The notes under the pieces: model-generated
Databases searched by the model: none
Seen by the model: the letters and a program-made list of their open reading frames with translations, nothing else
What the model was told of the DNA's origin: nothing
Shown here: positions 1 through 8,005 of the stretch, in pieces
Layout: every line of letters begins with the position of its first letter
Numbering within the stretch: the stretch's first letter is position 1
Position numbers and translations under genes: made by a program
Origin: an uncultured Prevotellaceae bacterium
Lineage (GTDB): Bacteria; Bacteroidota; Bacteroidia; Bacteroidales; Bacteroidaceae
Direction of reading: 5' to 3'
Length of the DNA stretch: 64,000 nucleotides
Assembly (NCBI GenBank): GCA_902799765.1
Contig: CADCBZ010000004.1
Location: 1-64,000 of the forward strand

Positions 1-432
1 GTTAAGATGTGTACGTAATTGATTAAGCGCACGGCGCAGATGCTTATAGACAGTGGTCTCACTGACACCTTGGCGAATGGCAATCTCTTTAAAGGTGACC
101 CCATCGCGATAATGTTGCATGATGATGTCTTGATAGATGGGCGGATCGAGCTGAGCTATCCCCTTTTGTAAGGCTTTAAGCTCTTCATCAAGGCGCTCTG
201 TCGGCAAGATGGTTGTGTCGAGATCAAGAAGATATAGGTGCTCTACGCGTTCTTGAATCTTTCGGCTTCGTATCATGTTCAGGCATCGGTTTCGTACGCA
301 TGTAAGCAGATAGTGCTCGGCTGTCTCTTCCTTTAAATCTTTTGGATCGTCGAGTAGATGGGCGAAGATGTCGTGCACAACATCCTTGCTCTCTGCATCG
401 TCGTGAAGTAGTATGGTGGCCAGCCGATACAT
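1..432 (-). CDS. ECF-type RNA polymerase sigma factor, C-terminus cut by window edge, apparent 5' frameshift
   Basis: Translated on the minus strand this gives sigma-70 region 2 features (ATILLHDDAESKDVVHDIF) and a clear region 4 helix-turn-helix (FKEIAIRQGVSETTVYKHLRRAL), so it should direct core RNA polymerase to an extracytoplasmic-function promoter set. The frame runs off the left edge, so the last residues are unknown. The first in-frame ATG is at 432, which is late for the family. The usual N-terminal DFDSI residues are present just upstream (461-441) but in another frame. Inserting one base near 439-443 would join them into DFDSIYRQMYRLA. I see no anti-sigma gene in the visible part. 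Family assignment is firm; intactness is not. Confidence 0.8.
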   Translation of the reverse strand, partial: MYRLATILLHDDAESKDVVHDIFAHLLDDPKDLKEETAEHYLLTCVRNRCLNMIRSRKIQERVEHLYLLDLDTTILPTERLDEELKALQKGIAQLDPPIYQDIIMQHYRDGVTFKEIAIRQGVSETTVYKHLRRALNQLRTHLN

Positions 433-523
433 CTGACGGTAATGCTGTCGAAATCATACACTCTTAATACACACGAAAACCGAATTACTAAACCCTTTAT
501 GCAAGTTTTTTTTTCGAAGGGCA

Positions 524-585
524 CGAGGCACGTACCTCAAAATGGTCGAGGCACGTAGGTCGAGATAGTCGAGCTACGTGCCTCG
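524..585. repeat. Three copies of CGAGGCACGTA, two forming a 12-bp inverted repeat
   Basis: CGAGGCACGTA occurs at 524-534 and again within 547-558 (CGAGGCACGTAG). It is repeated in inverse as CTACGTGCCTCG at 574-585. The last two arms match perfectly over 12 bp with a 15-nt loop. The structure lies just downstream of the esterase gene on the minus strand, so it may act as its terminator, although only a weak T run follows. Confidence 0.7.
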
Positions 586-607
586 TTGGTTTCTAGCCTT
601 ATGGGCT

Positions 608-1609
608 TTATTTCCAAGTGGCGCCTTGGCGAAGAATGAGTTTGATTTTGGATTTCTTGGGGAGGACTGGTCGCTCCCACTCGCCTCCAAGAATCTGAAT
701 GGTAACAGTATCCTTCGATGAAGCCTGGGCGGCATCGATGGCGTCGGCAAGGCTGAAGAACTGACCGCGCCCTTGCTGATCGACGGTGAAATCGGCATCG
801 CAACGATAAGGTGCCAGTACGGGAATCTCCGCACAGAGAGCATCAGCCAACAAGCGGGCTACAGTATGGGCACCATATATATTATAATGTGTATTGTCCT
901 GCTTGCCATTAGGCTCCGTAGGTTCTGTGCCAGGCAGATACCACATGTGGAGCTTCTTAGACTCTTCTTTGCCTAAACGCTGTTCTAGATCGCTCGTGAT
1001 CTGGTTGGCATCGATGAAATGGCAATTCATGCGCTGAGCCACATCTCGGGGCGCCACACGGTAGAGTCCGTGGGTATCAATCAGCGAATCGCCCTCCTCG
1101 ACTCCAGCCCCATCGGCAAAGGTTGTATTGCGTAGTTTCTCATCGTCATCGTTTTTGGGAGTAACCTTGGCGAAGTTACGACGGGCTACACAGTTCATGA
1201 GCACAGGAATGCCCCCACGCTCACGGGTCTCACGGACATACTTGGAGAGGTTGTAGTCGAAGGTGGAGCCTGGTTCGGTGTGACGGGCGGGTTGCGGCTT
1301 CTCGTCGTTATGACCAAACTGGATGATAACATAGTCGCCTGGTTTCAACTGTGAGAGCACCTTGTCCCATCGGCCTTCGGTAATGAAAGACAGCGAGGAA
1401 CGGCCATTGACAGCGTGGTTGGAAACGAGGATGCGATCGTCGAAATAACATTGCAATGCCATACCCCAGCCTCGTTCGAGCTTGCCTTTGGAGAGGTCTT
1501 TGTTGGCAGCGGTAGAGTCGCCTATGATAAAGATCGTGGTGATCTTGTCAGGTGTGAAAGCGGTAAGCACAAACAGTGCAGTAAGGGCTAATGCAAGAAG
1601 TTTCTTCAT
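608..1609 (-). CDS. Secreted SGNH/GDSL acetylesterase (rhamnogalacturonan acetylesterase-like, CE12) with a truncated pectinesterase-like tail
   Basis: A 333-residue protein with a signal peptide ([18 protein letters not shown]). SGNH blocks are in order: GDSTAA nucleophile near residue 31, NGRSS, FGHND near residue 99, and DNTHYNIYG with the catalytic Asp and His near residue 240. The first 260 or so residues resemble CE12 pectin deacetylases, which remove acetyl groups from rhamnogalacturonan. From about residue 270, [12 protein letters not shown] followed by LADAIDAA resembles the first turn of a pectinesterase (CE8) beta-helix, but the protein stops after about 64 residues. It overlaps hisS by four bases (ATGA). 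The active site looks complete; the substrate is inferred from family likeness. Confidence 0.85.
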   Translation of the reverse strand: MKKLLALALTALFVLTAFTPDKITTIFIIGDSTAANKDLSKGKLERGWGMALQCYFDDRILVSNHAVNGRSSLSFITEGRWDKVLSQLKPGDYVIIQFGHNDEKPQPARHTEPGSTFDYNLSKYVRETRERGGIPVLMNCVARRNFAKVTPKNDDDEKLRNTTFADGAGVEEGDSLIDTHGLYRVAPRDVAQRMNCHFIDANQITSDLEQRLGKEESKKLHMWYLPGTEPTEPNGKQDNTHYNIYGAHTVARLLADALCAEIPVLAPYRCDADFTVDQQGRGQFFSLADAIDAAQASSKDTVTIQILGGEWERPVLPKKSKIKLILRQGATWK

Positions 1610-2970
1610 GCCAATACAGTTTTGATAATTTCTGATATATCAACGAGTTGCTGCTCACCTGTCAACATATTCTTCAGTGTAAGTTTCTGGGCAGCCATCT
1701 CGTTTTCGCCAGCAAGAGCCACGAAGGGAATTTGCTTGGCATTGGCATACGACATCTGCTTCTTCATCTTTGATGAGTCGGGGAAGATCTCCGTGCGAAT
1801 GCCTGCCGCGCGTGCCTGTGCTACAAAGGGCAGACAGTAAGCTGTCTCTGTCTCGCCGAAATTGATAAAGAGCAGTTGGGTACCGTTGACTGCATCCTTC
1901 GGATAGCAATCGAGCACGTTGAGTACGTCGAAGATTCGATCGACACCGAAGCTGATGCCGACACCAGAGATGCCTGGCATACCAAAGATGCCCGTGAGGT
2001 TGTCATAACGACCACCACCCGTGATAGAACCAATCTGCACATCGAGTGCCTTTACCTCGAAGATAGCACCCGTATAGTAGTTAAGACCGCGTGCGAGGGT
2101 GAGATCGAGTTGAATTTCATTCTTTAGCCCGAGAGATTTCAGGGTGTCAAGGATAAAACGGCACTCCTCTACACCTTTCAGACCTGTCTCAGAGTCTTTT
2201 AGCTCCTCAGCGATGGTATCGAGCTTCTCATCGTTCGTACCTTCAAGAGAAATGATAGGTTGCAACTTGGCAATCTGCTCTTCAGTAAGTCCATCGCCAC
2301 GAAGCTCTTCATTTACATTGTCAAGACCGATTTTATCGAGTTTATCGATGGCTACGGTGATATCGACGATTTTGTCGGCAGCACCGATGATTTCGGCAAT
2401 TCCTGTGAGGATCTTACGATTGTTAATCTTAATCTGTATTCGTACGCCAAAACGGCTGAACACGGTATCGACAATCTGCATCAGTTCGACCTCATTGAGG
2501 AGCGAATCAGAACCTACGATGTCGCCGTCAAACTGCCAAAACTCACGGTAACGACCTTTCTGCGGACGATCAGCGCGCCATACAGGTTGCATCTGATAAC
2601 GCTTGAAAGGCAGCTGTAGTTCCTCACGGTGCATCACCACATAACGGGCGAAAGGTACAGTTAGATCGTAACGCAGTCCTTTTTCGCAGAGTTTGGCTGC
2701 GAGGTGAAGAGTGTTACGTTCTTTCAGTTCATCATCAGATATTTTAGAAAGGTAGTCGCCTGAGTTGAGTACTTTGAAAAGCAGTTTGTCGCCCTCCTCG
2801 CCATACTTACCCATCAGCGTTCCGAGCGTTTCCATCGCAGGGGTCTCTATCTGCTGGAAGCCATAGAGCTGATACACCTGTTTGATGGTGTCGAAGATAT
2901 AGTTGCGCTTCGCCATCTCCAATGGAGAAAAGTCGCGCGTTCCTTTAGGAATACTTGGTTTCTGTGCCAT
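1606..2970 (-). CDS. hisS: Histidine--tRNA ligase
   Basis: A class II aminoacyl-tRNA synthetase of 454 residues that charges tRNA-His in the cytoplasm. Visible signatures are motif 2 around residues 125-155 ([21 protein letters not shown]), the HisRS-specific [10 protein letters not shown] near residue 295, TGGGRYDNL near 320, and motif 3 [15 protein letters not shown]-terminal anticodon-binding domain follows (LLFINFGE onwards). The length fits the longer Bacteroidetes form. It starts three bases after the purA stop, and its own stop overlaps the esterase start, so it sits in the Fur-purA-hisS-esterase transcription unit. Confidence 0.97.
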   Translation of the reverse strand: MAQKPSIPKGTRDFSPLEMAKRNYIFDTIKQVYQLYGFQQIETPAMETLGTLMGKYGEEGDKLLFKVLNSGDYLSKISDDELKERNTLHLAAKLCEKGLRYDLTVPFARYVVMHREELQLPFKRYQMQPVWRADRPQKGRYREFWQFDGDIVGSDSLLNEVELMQIVDTVFSRFGVRIQIKINNRKILTGIAEIIGAADKIVDITVAIDKLDKIGLDNVNEELRGDGLTEEQIAKLQPIISLEGTNDEKLDTIAEELKDSETGLKGVEECRFILDTLKSLGLKNEIQLDLTLARGLNYYTGAIFEVKALDVQIGSITGGGRYDNLTGIFGMPGISGVGISFGVDRIFDVLNVLDCYPKDAVNGTQLLFINFGETETAYCLPFVAQARAAGIRTEIFPDSSKMKKQMSYANAKQIPFVALAGENEMAAQKLTLKNMLTGEQQLVDISEIIKTVLA

Positions 2971-2973
2971 TAT

Positions 2974-4284
2974 TTACTTACGAACTATTGTCTGGTCGCG
3001 GTCAGGACCAATAGAGATAATCTTAATCGGTGTCTCAAGTTGCTTCTCGAGGAAGGCGATATAATCGCTAAATTCCTTCGGGAACTGATCCTCGCTGGTG
3101 AACTTGGTCATGTCGGTCTTCCAGCCTGGCAGTTCCTCATACACGGGTTCGATACCCTCTTCGATATTGTAAGGGAAATAGTCAATCTGTGTGCCATTCT
3201 GTTTGTATGCCACACACGCCTTAATGGTGTCGAAGCCATCGAGTACATCGCTCTTCATCATGATGAGTTGGGTAACACCGTTCACCATGATCGAGTATCT
3301 CAGGGCAACGAGGTCGATCCAGCCACAACGACGCTCACGACCTGTGACGGCACCATACTCATGGCCGAGGTCGCGGATGGTCTTACCCGTTTCATCGAAC
3401 AGTTCCGTGGGGAAAGGACCAGCACCGACACGCGTGCAGTAAGCTTTCATGATACCATAGACTTCACCGATCTTGTTGGGACCGATACCCAGACCAGTGC
3501 AAGCTCCTGCGCAAATGGTGTTGGATGAGGTAACAAAAGGATAAGAACCGAAATCCACATCGAGCATTGTGCCCTGAGCACCCTCGCAGAGAACGCTCTT
3601 ATCGCTCTTAAGCAGATTGTTGAGCTCATGCTCAGAATCAACGATTGGGAACTGACGGAGGTACTCTACACCCTCAAGCCACTTCTTCTCTACTTTGTGA
3701 AGCGTTGTAAGTTGATTATTGAGCGCAAAGCGTTGCTCCTCATCCAGGTTGCTCGCTATAGAGTTGATGATGTTCAGGTGACGAGCCTTCGCCTTAGCGT
3801 ATTTCTCCTCGAAGTTCTCAAGGATATCACCTACACGCAGACCGTTACGACTAACCTTATCTGTATAAGTAGGACCAATACCCTTTCCAGTAGTACCTAC
3901 CTTATCCTTACCCTTCTGAGCCTCATAAGCAGCATCGAGAACGCGATGGGTTGGCATGATGAGATGAGCCTTCTTTGAGATATGCAGACGACTACGAAGC
4001 TCGTGTCCGCTTGCCTCAAGAGCCTTGGCCTCGTCCATAAACAGGTCTGGAGCCAATACTACACCATTACCGATGATGTTAACCTTGTCGCCCTGGAAAA
4101 TACCAGATGGAATAGAGCGAAGCACATACTTCTGGCCCTCGAACTCAAGAGTATGACCAGCATTTGGACCACCCTGGAAACGGGCTACCACGTCGTACTT
4201 TGGGGTTAACACGTCAACTACCTTACCTTTTCCTTCGTCGCCCCACTGCAAACCGAGCAGGACATCTACTTTACCTTTGTTCAT
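2974..4284 (-). CDS. purA: Adenylosuccinate synthetase
   Basis: Converts IMP, aspartate and GTP to adenylosuccinate, the first committed step to AMP. The 436-residue protein carries the N-terminal GLQWGDEGKGK phosphate loop at residues 11-21, the GPNAGHT IMP-binding stretch near 39-45, and GTTGKGIGPTY near 130. GAGPFPTEL and TGRERRCGWID lie in the C-terminal half. The C-terminus ends in IISIGPDRDQTIV. It lies ten bases after the Fur-family gene and three before hisS. Other purine genes in this window are purC and purM, far away on the plus strand. Confidence 0.97.
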   Translation of the reverse strand: MNKGKVDVLLGLQWGDEGKGKVVDVLTPKYDVVARFQGGPNAGHTLEFEGQKYVLRSIPSGIFQGDKVNIIGNGVVLAPDLFMDEAKALEASGHELRSRLHISKKAHLIMPTHRVLDAAYEAQKGKDKVGTTGKGIGPTYTDKVSRNGLRVGDILENFEEKYAKAKARHLNIINSIASNLDEEQRFALNNQLTTLHKVEKKWLEGVEYLRQFPIVDSEHELNNLLKSDKSVLCEGAQGTMLDVDFGSYPFVTSSNTICAGACTGLGIGPNKIGEVYGIMKAYCTRVGAGPFPTELFDETGKTIRDLGHEYGAVTGRERRCGWIDLVALRYSIMVNGVTQLIMMKSDVLDGFDTIKACVAYKQNGTQIDYFPYNIEEGIEPVYEELPGWKTDMTKFTSEDQFPKEFSDYIAFLEKQLETPIKIISIGPDRDQTIVRK

Positions 4285-4294
4285 AATACGTTAT

Positions 4295-4780
4295 TTATTC
4301 TGTTTTTAACTTCTTCTCTTGGCGGCGCTTGCGCGTGAGTTTGGCCTGACAGGTACTGCAGACGCCATATATATAAAGGTTGAACCCATCTTTTCGAAAG
4401 CGTTTCAGACTGATGTTCTCAACTGCCTCCACAATCGCCGGGGAATTGATTTCCGTCACCTTTCCACAGGTCGTACAAATCTGATGACAGTGGTTTTGGT
4501 TACCATAGAAAGCTTCGTATTTCGTGATTCCCTGGATATGATGACGCATCACCAGACGGATATCCCTAAAGAGGTTAAGCGTGTTGTAAAGCGTCGCCCT
4601 ACTGACAGGGAAGGTATATTTCTCTTCCAATTCGTCTTTGAGCTCCTCCAGGGTGAAATGACCTTTATGGTTGTAGATAGCGCGCAGAATGGTATAACGC
4701 TCTGGTGTCTTGCGATGACGAGTCACCTCAAGATAATTATCCAAAATGCGTGTTACAGACTTGATTACTGCTTCTTTCAT
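4295..4780 (-). CDS. Fur-family metal-dependent transcriptional regulator
   Basis: A 161-residue Fur-superfamily repressor. The N-terminal winged helix includes RYTILRAIYNHKGHFTLEEL and the recognition region FPVSRATLYNTLNLF. The dimerisation half has NHCHQICTTCGKV and a second VCSTCQ, forming the structural CxxC zinc pair, and a basic tail (KLTRKRRQEKKLK). Whether it senses iron, zinc or peroxide cannot be told from sequence alone. It is the first gene of a unit with purA and hisS, and it has a good TACCTTTG promoter element just upstream. Confidence 0.93.
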   Translation of the reverse strand: MKEAVIKSVTRILDNYLEVTRHRKTPERYTILRAIYNHKGHFTLEELKDELEEKYTFPVSRATLYNTLNLFRDIRLVMRHHIQGITKYEAFYGNQNHCHQICTTCGKVTEINSPAIVEAVENISLKRFRKDGFNLYIYGVCSTCQAKLTRKRRQEKKLKTE

Positions 4781-4802
4781 CTATTTTTCCACAAAAACCG
4801 TA

Positions 4803-4810
4803 CAAAGGTA
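4803..4810 (-). promoter_or_regulatory. Promoter -7 element for the fur-purA-hisS-esterase unit
   Basis: On the minus strand this reads TACCTTTG, matching the Bacteroidetes TAnnTTTG consensus. It ends 23 bases before the Fur-family ATG at 4780. Confidence 0.75.
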
Positions 4811-4841
4811 CGCATTTTCGGGCAGACGAAAGAGAGTTAAT

Positions 4842-5456
4842 CTATAAAAAATCTAAATTAGCCTGTTTTAATGCGCTTTTAGCAATCCGCTCATACACCA
4901 GACCTAAGTTGGCAAAACGTTGTACGGCAGCCATTGCAGCCTTGCGCACAGGGATATTCTCACTTTGAAGTGCCACTATAGCCTGATCGATGAACTCATT
5001 GATACCTCGTTCATTAGGCTCTTGGCCGTTCATAAACAGACGAGTAATGATATGGAATCCGCAGAGCTGATATAGGGGTTCGGGTGAAGCCATCCAGGTG
5101 TAAGCCTTCTCTGGGGCATAGGGCAGATACTGATAAAGGTTGAAAGCAGCTTGTTCGGCAATCTCTTGTGTAGGAGTCTGTTCCATCCAGATGTCGATGA
5201 CTTCGGGCAATACCTCGTCGGCAGGCATCAGCATCGTCGCAAGGATCTTACACTCCCGAACATTCTCTTTCCATAAAGCAATGGCGAGATCGTAGTTCTT
5301 GCCGAGTTCATCGGCTTTTTCGCGGAGGCGCGGCAAGGTGGCGCCCCAGTTCAGCTTGTAATCGACACCTTTGGTGCGCATCGATGTAGCAACTGCTCCA
5401 TCCATCATCTGGCGGAACGATTGCTTGATTTCTTTCACTTGCTGTTGTATATCCAT
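4842..5456 (-). CDS. DNA alkylation repair enzyme-like HEAT-repeat protein (AlkD-like)
   Basis: A 204-residue, helix-rich protein. The segment NYDLAIALWKENVRECKILATML matches the signature of the AlkD/DNA alkylation repair family, where HEAT-like repeats cradle DNA for base excision. It is somewhat short for the family (usually about 220-240), and I cannot locate a definite catalytic Asp/Trp pair by eye, so glycosylase activity is uncertain. It begins three bases after the dipeptidyl peptidase III stop and is probably cotranscribed with it. Confidence 0.72.
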   Translation of the reverse strand: MDIQQQVKEIKQSFRQMMDGAVATSMRTKGVDYKLNWGATLPRLREKADELGKNYDLAIALWKENVRECKILATMLMPADEVLPEVIDIWMEQTPTQEIAEQAAFNLYQYLPYAPEKAYTWMASPEPLYQLCGFHIITRLFMNGQEPNERGINEFIDQAIVALQSENIPVRKAAMAAVQRFANLGLVYERIAKSALKQANLDFL

Positions 5457-5458
5457 CG

Positions 5459-7411
5459 TCAGATCAGTGTAGCATAAGACTGGCTGTAGCGAAGCATCTG
5501 ATGAGCATAGCTCTCACCATAATAAACGTTGACATCGGTGATTTCACTGTTCTTGTCATAGACAGGCAACAGCACAGGATTGATAAATCCCTTATAAGGT
5601 GCGAGGTTCAGGCGCTCATAACGGGTCAGCACCTCTGCATGTATGGCGGGATCGACCTGAACTGCATAACGTTCCACCAGTTGACGGGCAGCCTCGAAGT
5701 CACCCTCACTCTTGATGCGTTGGATCTCAGCCAACAGTTGGGCTATGAGCTGGCGTAAAGCGGGATAATCGGTAATTTTAACGTAGGTCTTACCCTTGAG
5801 CGACACGAGATGGACGCAATCGCCATTCTCTTGACACCAGTGGGCGATGAGGGCACGATTGCGCATGTGAGCCTCTTCAATTTGATGACCAGGCGTGATA
5901 CGTATCAGTTGTGTCAGCAGTCCGTTCATCATATAGGTATAGTACTGTGACTGATAGGCGAATCCATCGGGCAACAGACCCAGTTCAACTAGTTTGGGAT
6001 CAGCCATATAGTAGAGTCCGAAGAGATCGGCCCTCGCCTCTTCGATGGTGTTGCCATAGGCTTTCAATGCATCAGGATCGACACCCGGCAACAACTGTCC
6101 GCTTCCGTGCCCCAGACACTCATGGAGGTCGGTATGCAAATCGTCGCATATATCACCATATTTCTCGATGAGAGCGAGCGTTTCGTCATCGATCACAAAT
6201 TCCTCTTTGAAGCCATTACCACGCGAAGCCTTGTTGTAAGCATCGGTAATATTGCTGATGGTGATACTCTTGGAACCATACTGTGCACGGATCCAGTCAG
6301 CATTGGGCAGATTGATGCCAATGGCAGTAGAGGGATATTCGTCACCACCCAACATAGCTGCACAGATGACATTAGCGGAAACACCTTTGACTACAGGCTT
6401 GCGGAAACGGGGATCAATAGGCGAATGGTCTTCAAACCACTGTGCATTGCGACTGATGGTCTGTGTACGCTGAGTAGCCTCAGAGTCGATATATTCTACC
6501 AATCCTTCCCAGGAACCTTTCAGTCCTATGGGATCGCCATACACCTCTATAAAACCGTTGATAAAATCGACGGTGCCATCATGTTCCTGTAGCCATTCAA
6601 TGCAATATTGATTAAAAGTCTGCAAATCACCTGTACGATAATAATTTATCAACAGAGAGATTGCTTTTTTCTGTTGCTCATTCTCTGCCACTGTCAAAGC
6701 TTTTTCCAACCAATATATAATATGTAAGAGAGCATTGGCATATTTCCCGTTGGCAGACCACACTTCTTCGCGGATGCTGCCATCAGCAGATTTTACGAGA
6801 GTAGAATTCAGTCCAAAGGATGGCGGTGTATCGGAGGATGCCTGAGCCAGCTTCTGAGCAGCATAGAAGTTTTCTGCCTCTGCCTGCGTCACTCCGTCAT
6901 AGAAATGGCAGGCAGAAGTCAGCAGAAGGTCTGAACCGTCAGCTTTGTTGACGCGCTTCGGCAACACATCTGGGTCAAAGATCACTGGAAAGATGGCATC
7001 ACAGAATGCATCAACGGTCTCGCCTTCTTCTAATGGCAGGCTGCGCACATCAACCTGATGCATCTGAGTACGTAACCAGACTGACGAGAAATCGGGTTTG
7101 AATTTCTCGCAGCCATAGTGATGATAGATACCGTTAGAAAACCAGACGCGCTTTAGATAGACCTCCATCGCCTTGAAGTCATCGGTTTCACGGGAAATAG
7201 TGGCATCACAATAGACAACCTCCAGCATCTTCCGGATGCGGAGGTTGTATTTTCCAAACTGATCAAACGTGATGTCTCTCCCCCACAAGGTGGCTTCAGA
7301 CAGGTAAAAAACCAACGCTTTCTGTTGAGGGGTTAACTGTTCGAAACCATTCAATCTGTACCTGAGCAGTTGTAAATCTGCAAACCGCTCATCTTGATAA
7401 GAAAAATCCAC
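5459..7411 (-). CDS. Dipeptidyl peptidase III (zinc metallopeptidase, M49)
   Basis: Releases dipeptides from the N-terminus of short peptides. The 650-residue protein contains the M49 zinc motif HECLGH at residues 430-435, followed by the second motif EEARADLFGLYYM roughly 28 residues later, which supplies the third zinc ligand. The HECLGH variant, with Cys where animal enzymes have Leu, is known from the Bacteroides thetaiotaomicron enzyme. No signal peptide or lipobox is visible at the N-terminus (MDFSYQDERF), suggesting a cytoplasmic location. It sits between an AraC-type regulator (19 bases upstream) and the AlkD-like gene. Confidence 0.93.
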   Translation of the reverse strand: MDFSYQDERFADLQLLRYRLNGFEQLTPQQKALVFYLSEATLWGRDITFDQFGKYNLRIRKMLEVVYCDATISRETDDFKAMEVYLKRVWFSNGIYHHYGCEKFKPDFSSVWLRTQMHQVDVRSLPLEEGETVDAFCDAIFPVIFDPDVLPKRVNKADGSDLLLTSACHFYDGVTQAEAENFYAAQKLAQASSDTPPSFGLNSTLVKSADGSIREEVWSANGKYANALLHIIYWLEKALTVAENEQQKKAISLLINYYRTGDLQTFNQYCIEWLQEHDGTVDFINGFIEVYGDPIGLKGSWEGLVEYIDSEATQRTQTISRNAQWFEDHSPIDPRFRKPVVKGVSANVICAAMLGGDEYPSTAIGINLPNADWIRAQYGSKSITISNITDAYNKASRGNGFKEEFVIDDETLALIEKYGDICDDLHTDLHECLGHGSGQLLPGVDPDALKAYGNTIEEARADLFGLYYMADPKLVELGLLPDGFAYQSQYYTYMMNGLLTQLIRITPGHQIEEAHMRNRALIAHWCQENGDCVHLVSLKGKTYVKITDYPALRQLIAQLLAEIQRIKSEGDFEAARQLVERYAVQVDPAIHAEVLTRYERLNLAPYKGFINPVLLPVYDKNSEITDVNVYYGESYAHQMLRYSQSYATLI

Positions 7412-7430
7412 GTAAGTCCACTCCTCTTTT

Positions 7431-7889
7431 TTAAGCTTTGGACTTCTTGGTGCGTTTGGCCAACATGGCGGGATGCTGCTTCAGGTGCTGCAGACGATAC
7501 TCACGCGGGGTAATGCCTACTACACGGTAGAAAGAAGCATAGAACGACTGACGGTTGGCAAAGCCTACCATGTCGCTGACCTCCTCCATGCGGAGATCCT
7601 GATACCGCTTGTCAACGAGAATAGTCATCGCCTCGTCAATGCGATATTTGTTCACAAAAGATGTGTAATTCATGTGGAATCGCACATTTACTACGGCAGA
7701 GATGTAACGAGTGTTGGTTCCTAGATCCTCAGCAAGTTTTTTGGCAGAGTAATCCTTGTCACGATACTTCTTCTGCATGACAATAATCTGAAGGATCTTC
7801 TCCTGCATCTCATCCATCATTCGAGGGCTCACAAGACTTCTGTAAGCAGCCTCCTTTTCTTTTTTTTCTGTAATGTTATATTTAGCCAT
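7431..7889 (-). CDS. AraC-family helix-turn-helix regulator (DNA-binding domain only)
   Basis: A 152-residue protein with two helix-turn-helix motifs of the AraC type. The first is YSAKKLAEDLGTNTRYISAVVN around residues 48-69. The second is RMEEVSDMVGFANRQSFYASFYRVVGITPREYR near 100-132. No ligand-binding domain or receiver domain is present; only about 45 residues precede the first motif. Its place as first gene of a unit with dipeptidyl peptidase III suggests, but does not prove, that it controls that unit. The C-terminus is strongly basic (AKRTKKSKA). Confidence 0.9.
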   Translation of the reverse strand: MAKYNITEKKEKEAAYRSLVSPRMMDEMQEKILQIIVMQKKYRDKDYSAKKLAEDLGTNTRYISAVVNVRFHMNYTSFVNKYRIDEAMTILVDKRYQDLRMEEVSDMVGFANRQSFYASFYRVVGITPREYRLQHLKQHPAMLAKRTKKSKA

Positions 7890-7917
7890 TTTGAAACATG
7901 GTTTATGATAATTTTTG

Positions 7918-7925
7918 CAAATATA
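7918..7925 (-). promoter_or_regulatory. Promoter -7 element for the AraC-type regulator gene
   Basis: Minus strand TATATTTG matches TAnnTTTG, 28 bases before the start codon. It is divergent from the recQ promoter at 7980. Confidence 0.65.
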
Positions 7926-7979
7926 CGAAAAAAAACGATATGTACAACATTTTTTTCATCTTTTTTTAAATAAAATCAC

Positions 7980-7987
7980 TATCTTTG
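7980..7987 (+). promoter_or_regulatory. recQ promoter -7 element
   Basis: TATCTTTG, 18 bases before the recQ ATG at 8006. The in-frame TTG at 7985 lies inside this element, so it cannot be the start codon. Confidence 0.75.
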
Positions 7988-8005
7988 TACAAAATTTCAA
8001 ATTAT

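Noticed and set aside
7985-8005. Upstream in-frame TTG start for recQ
   Set aside because: The codon lies within the -7 element TATCTTTG, so it would not be transcribed. The ATG at 8006 matches the family N-terminus.
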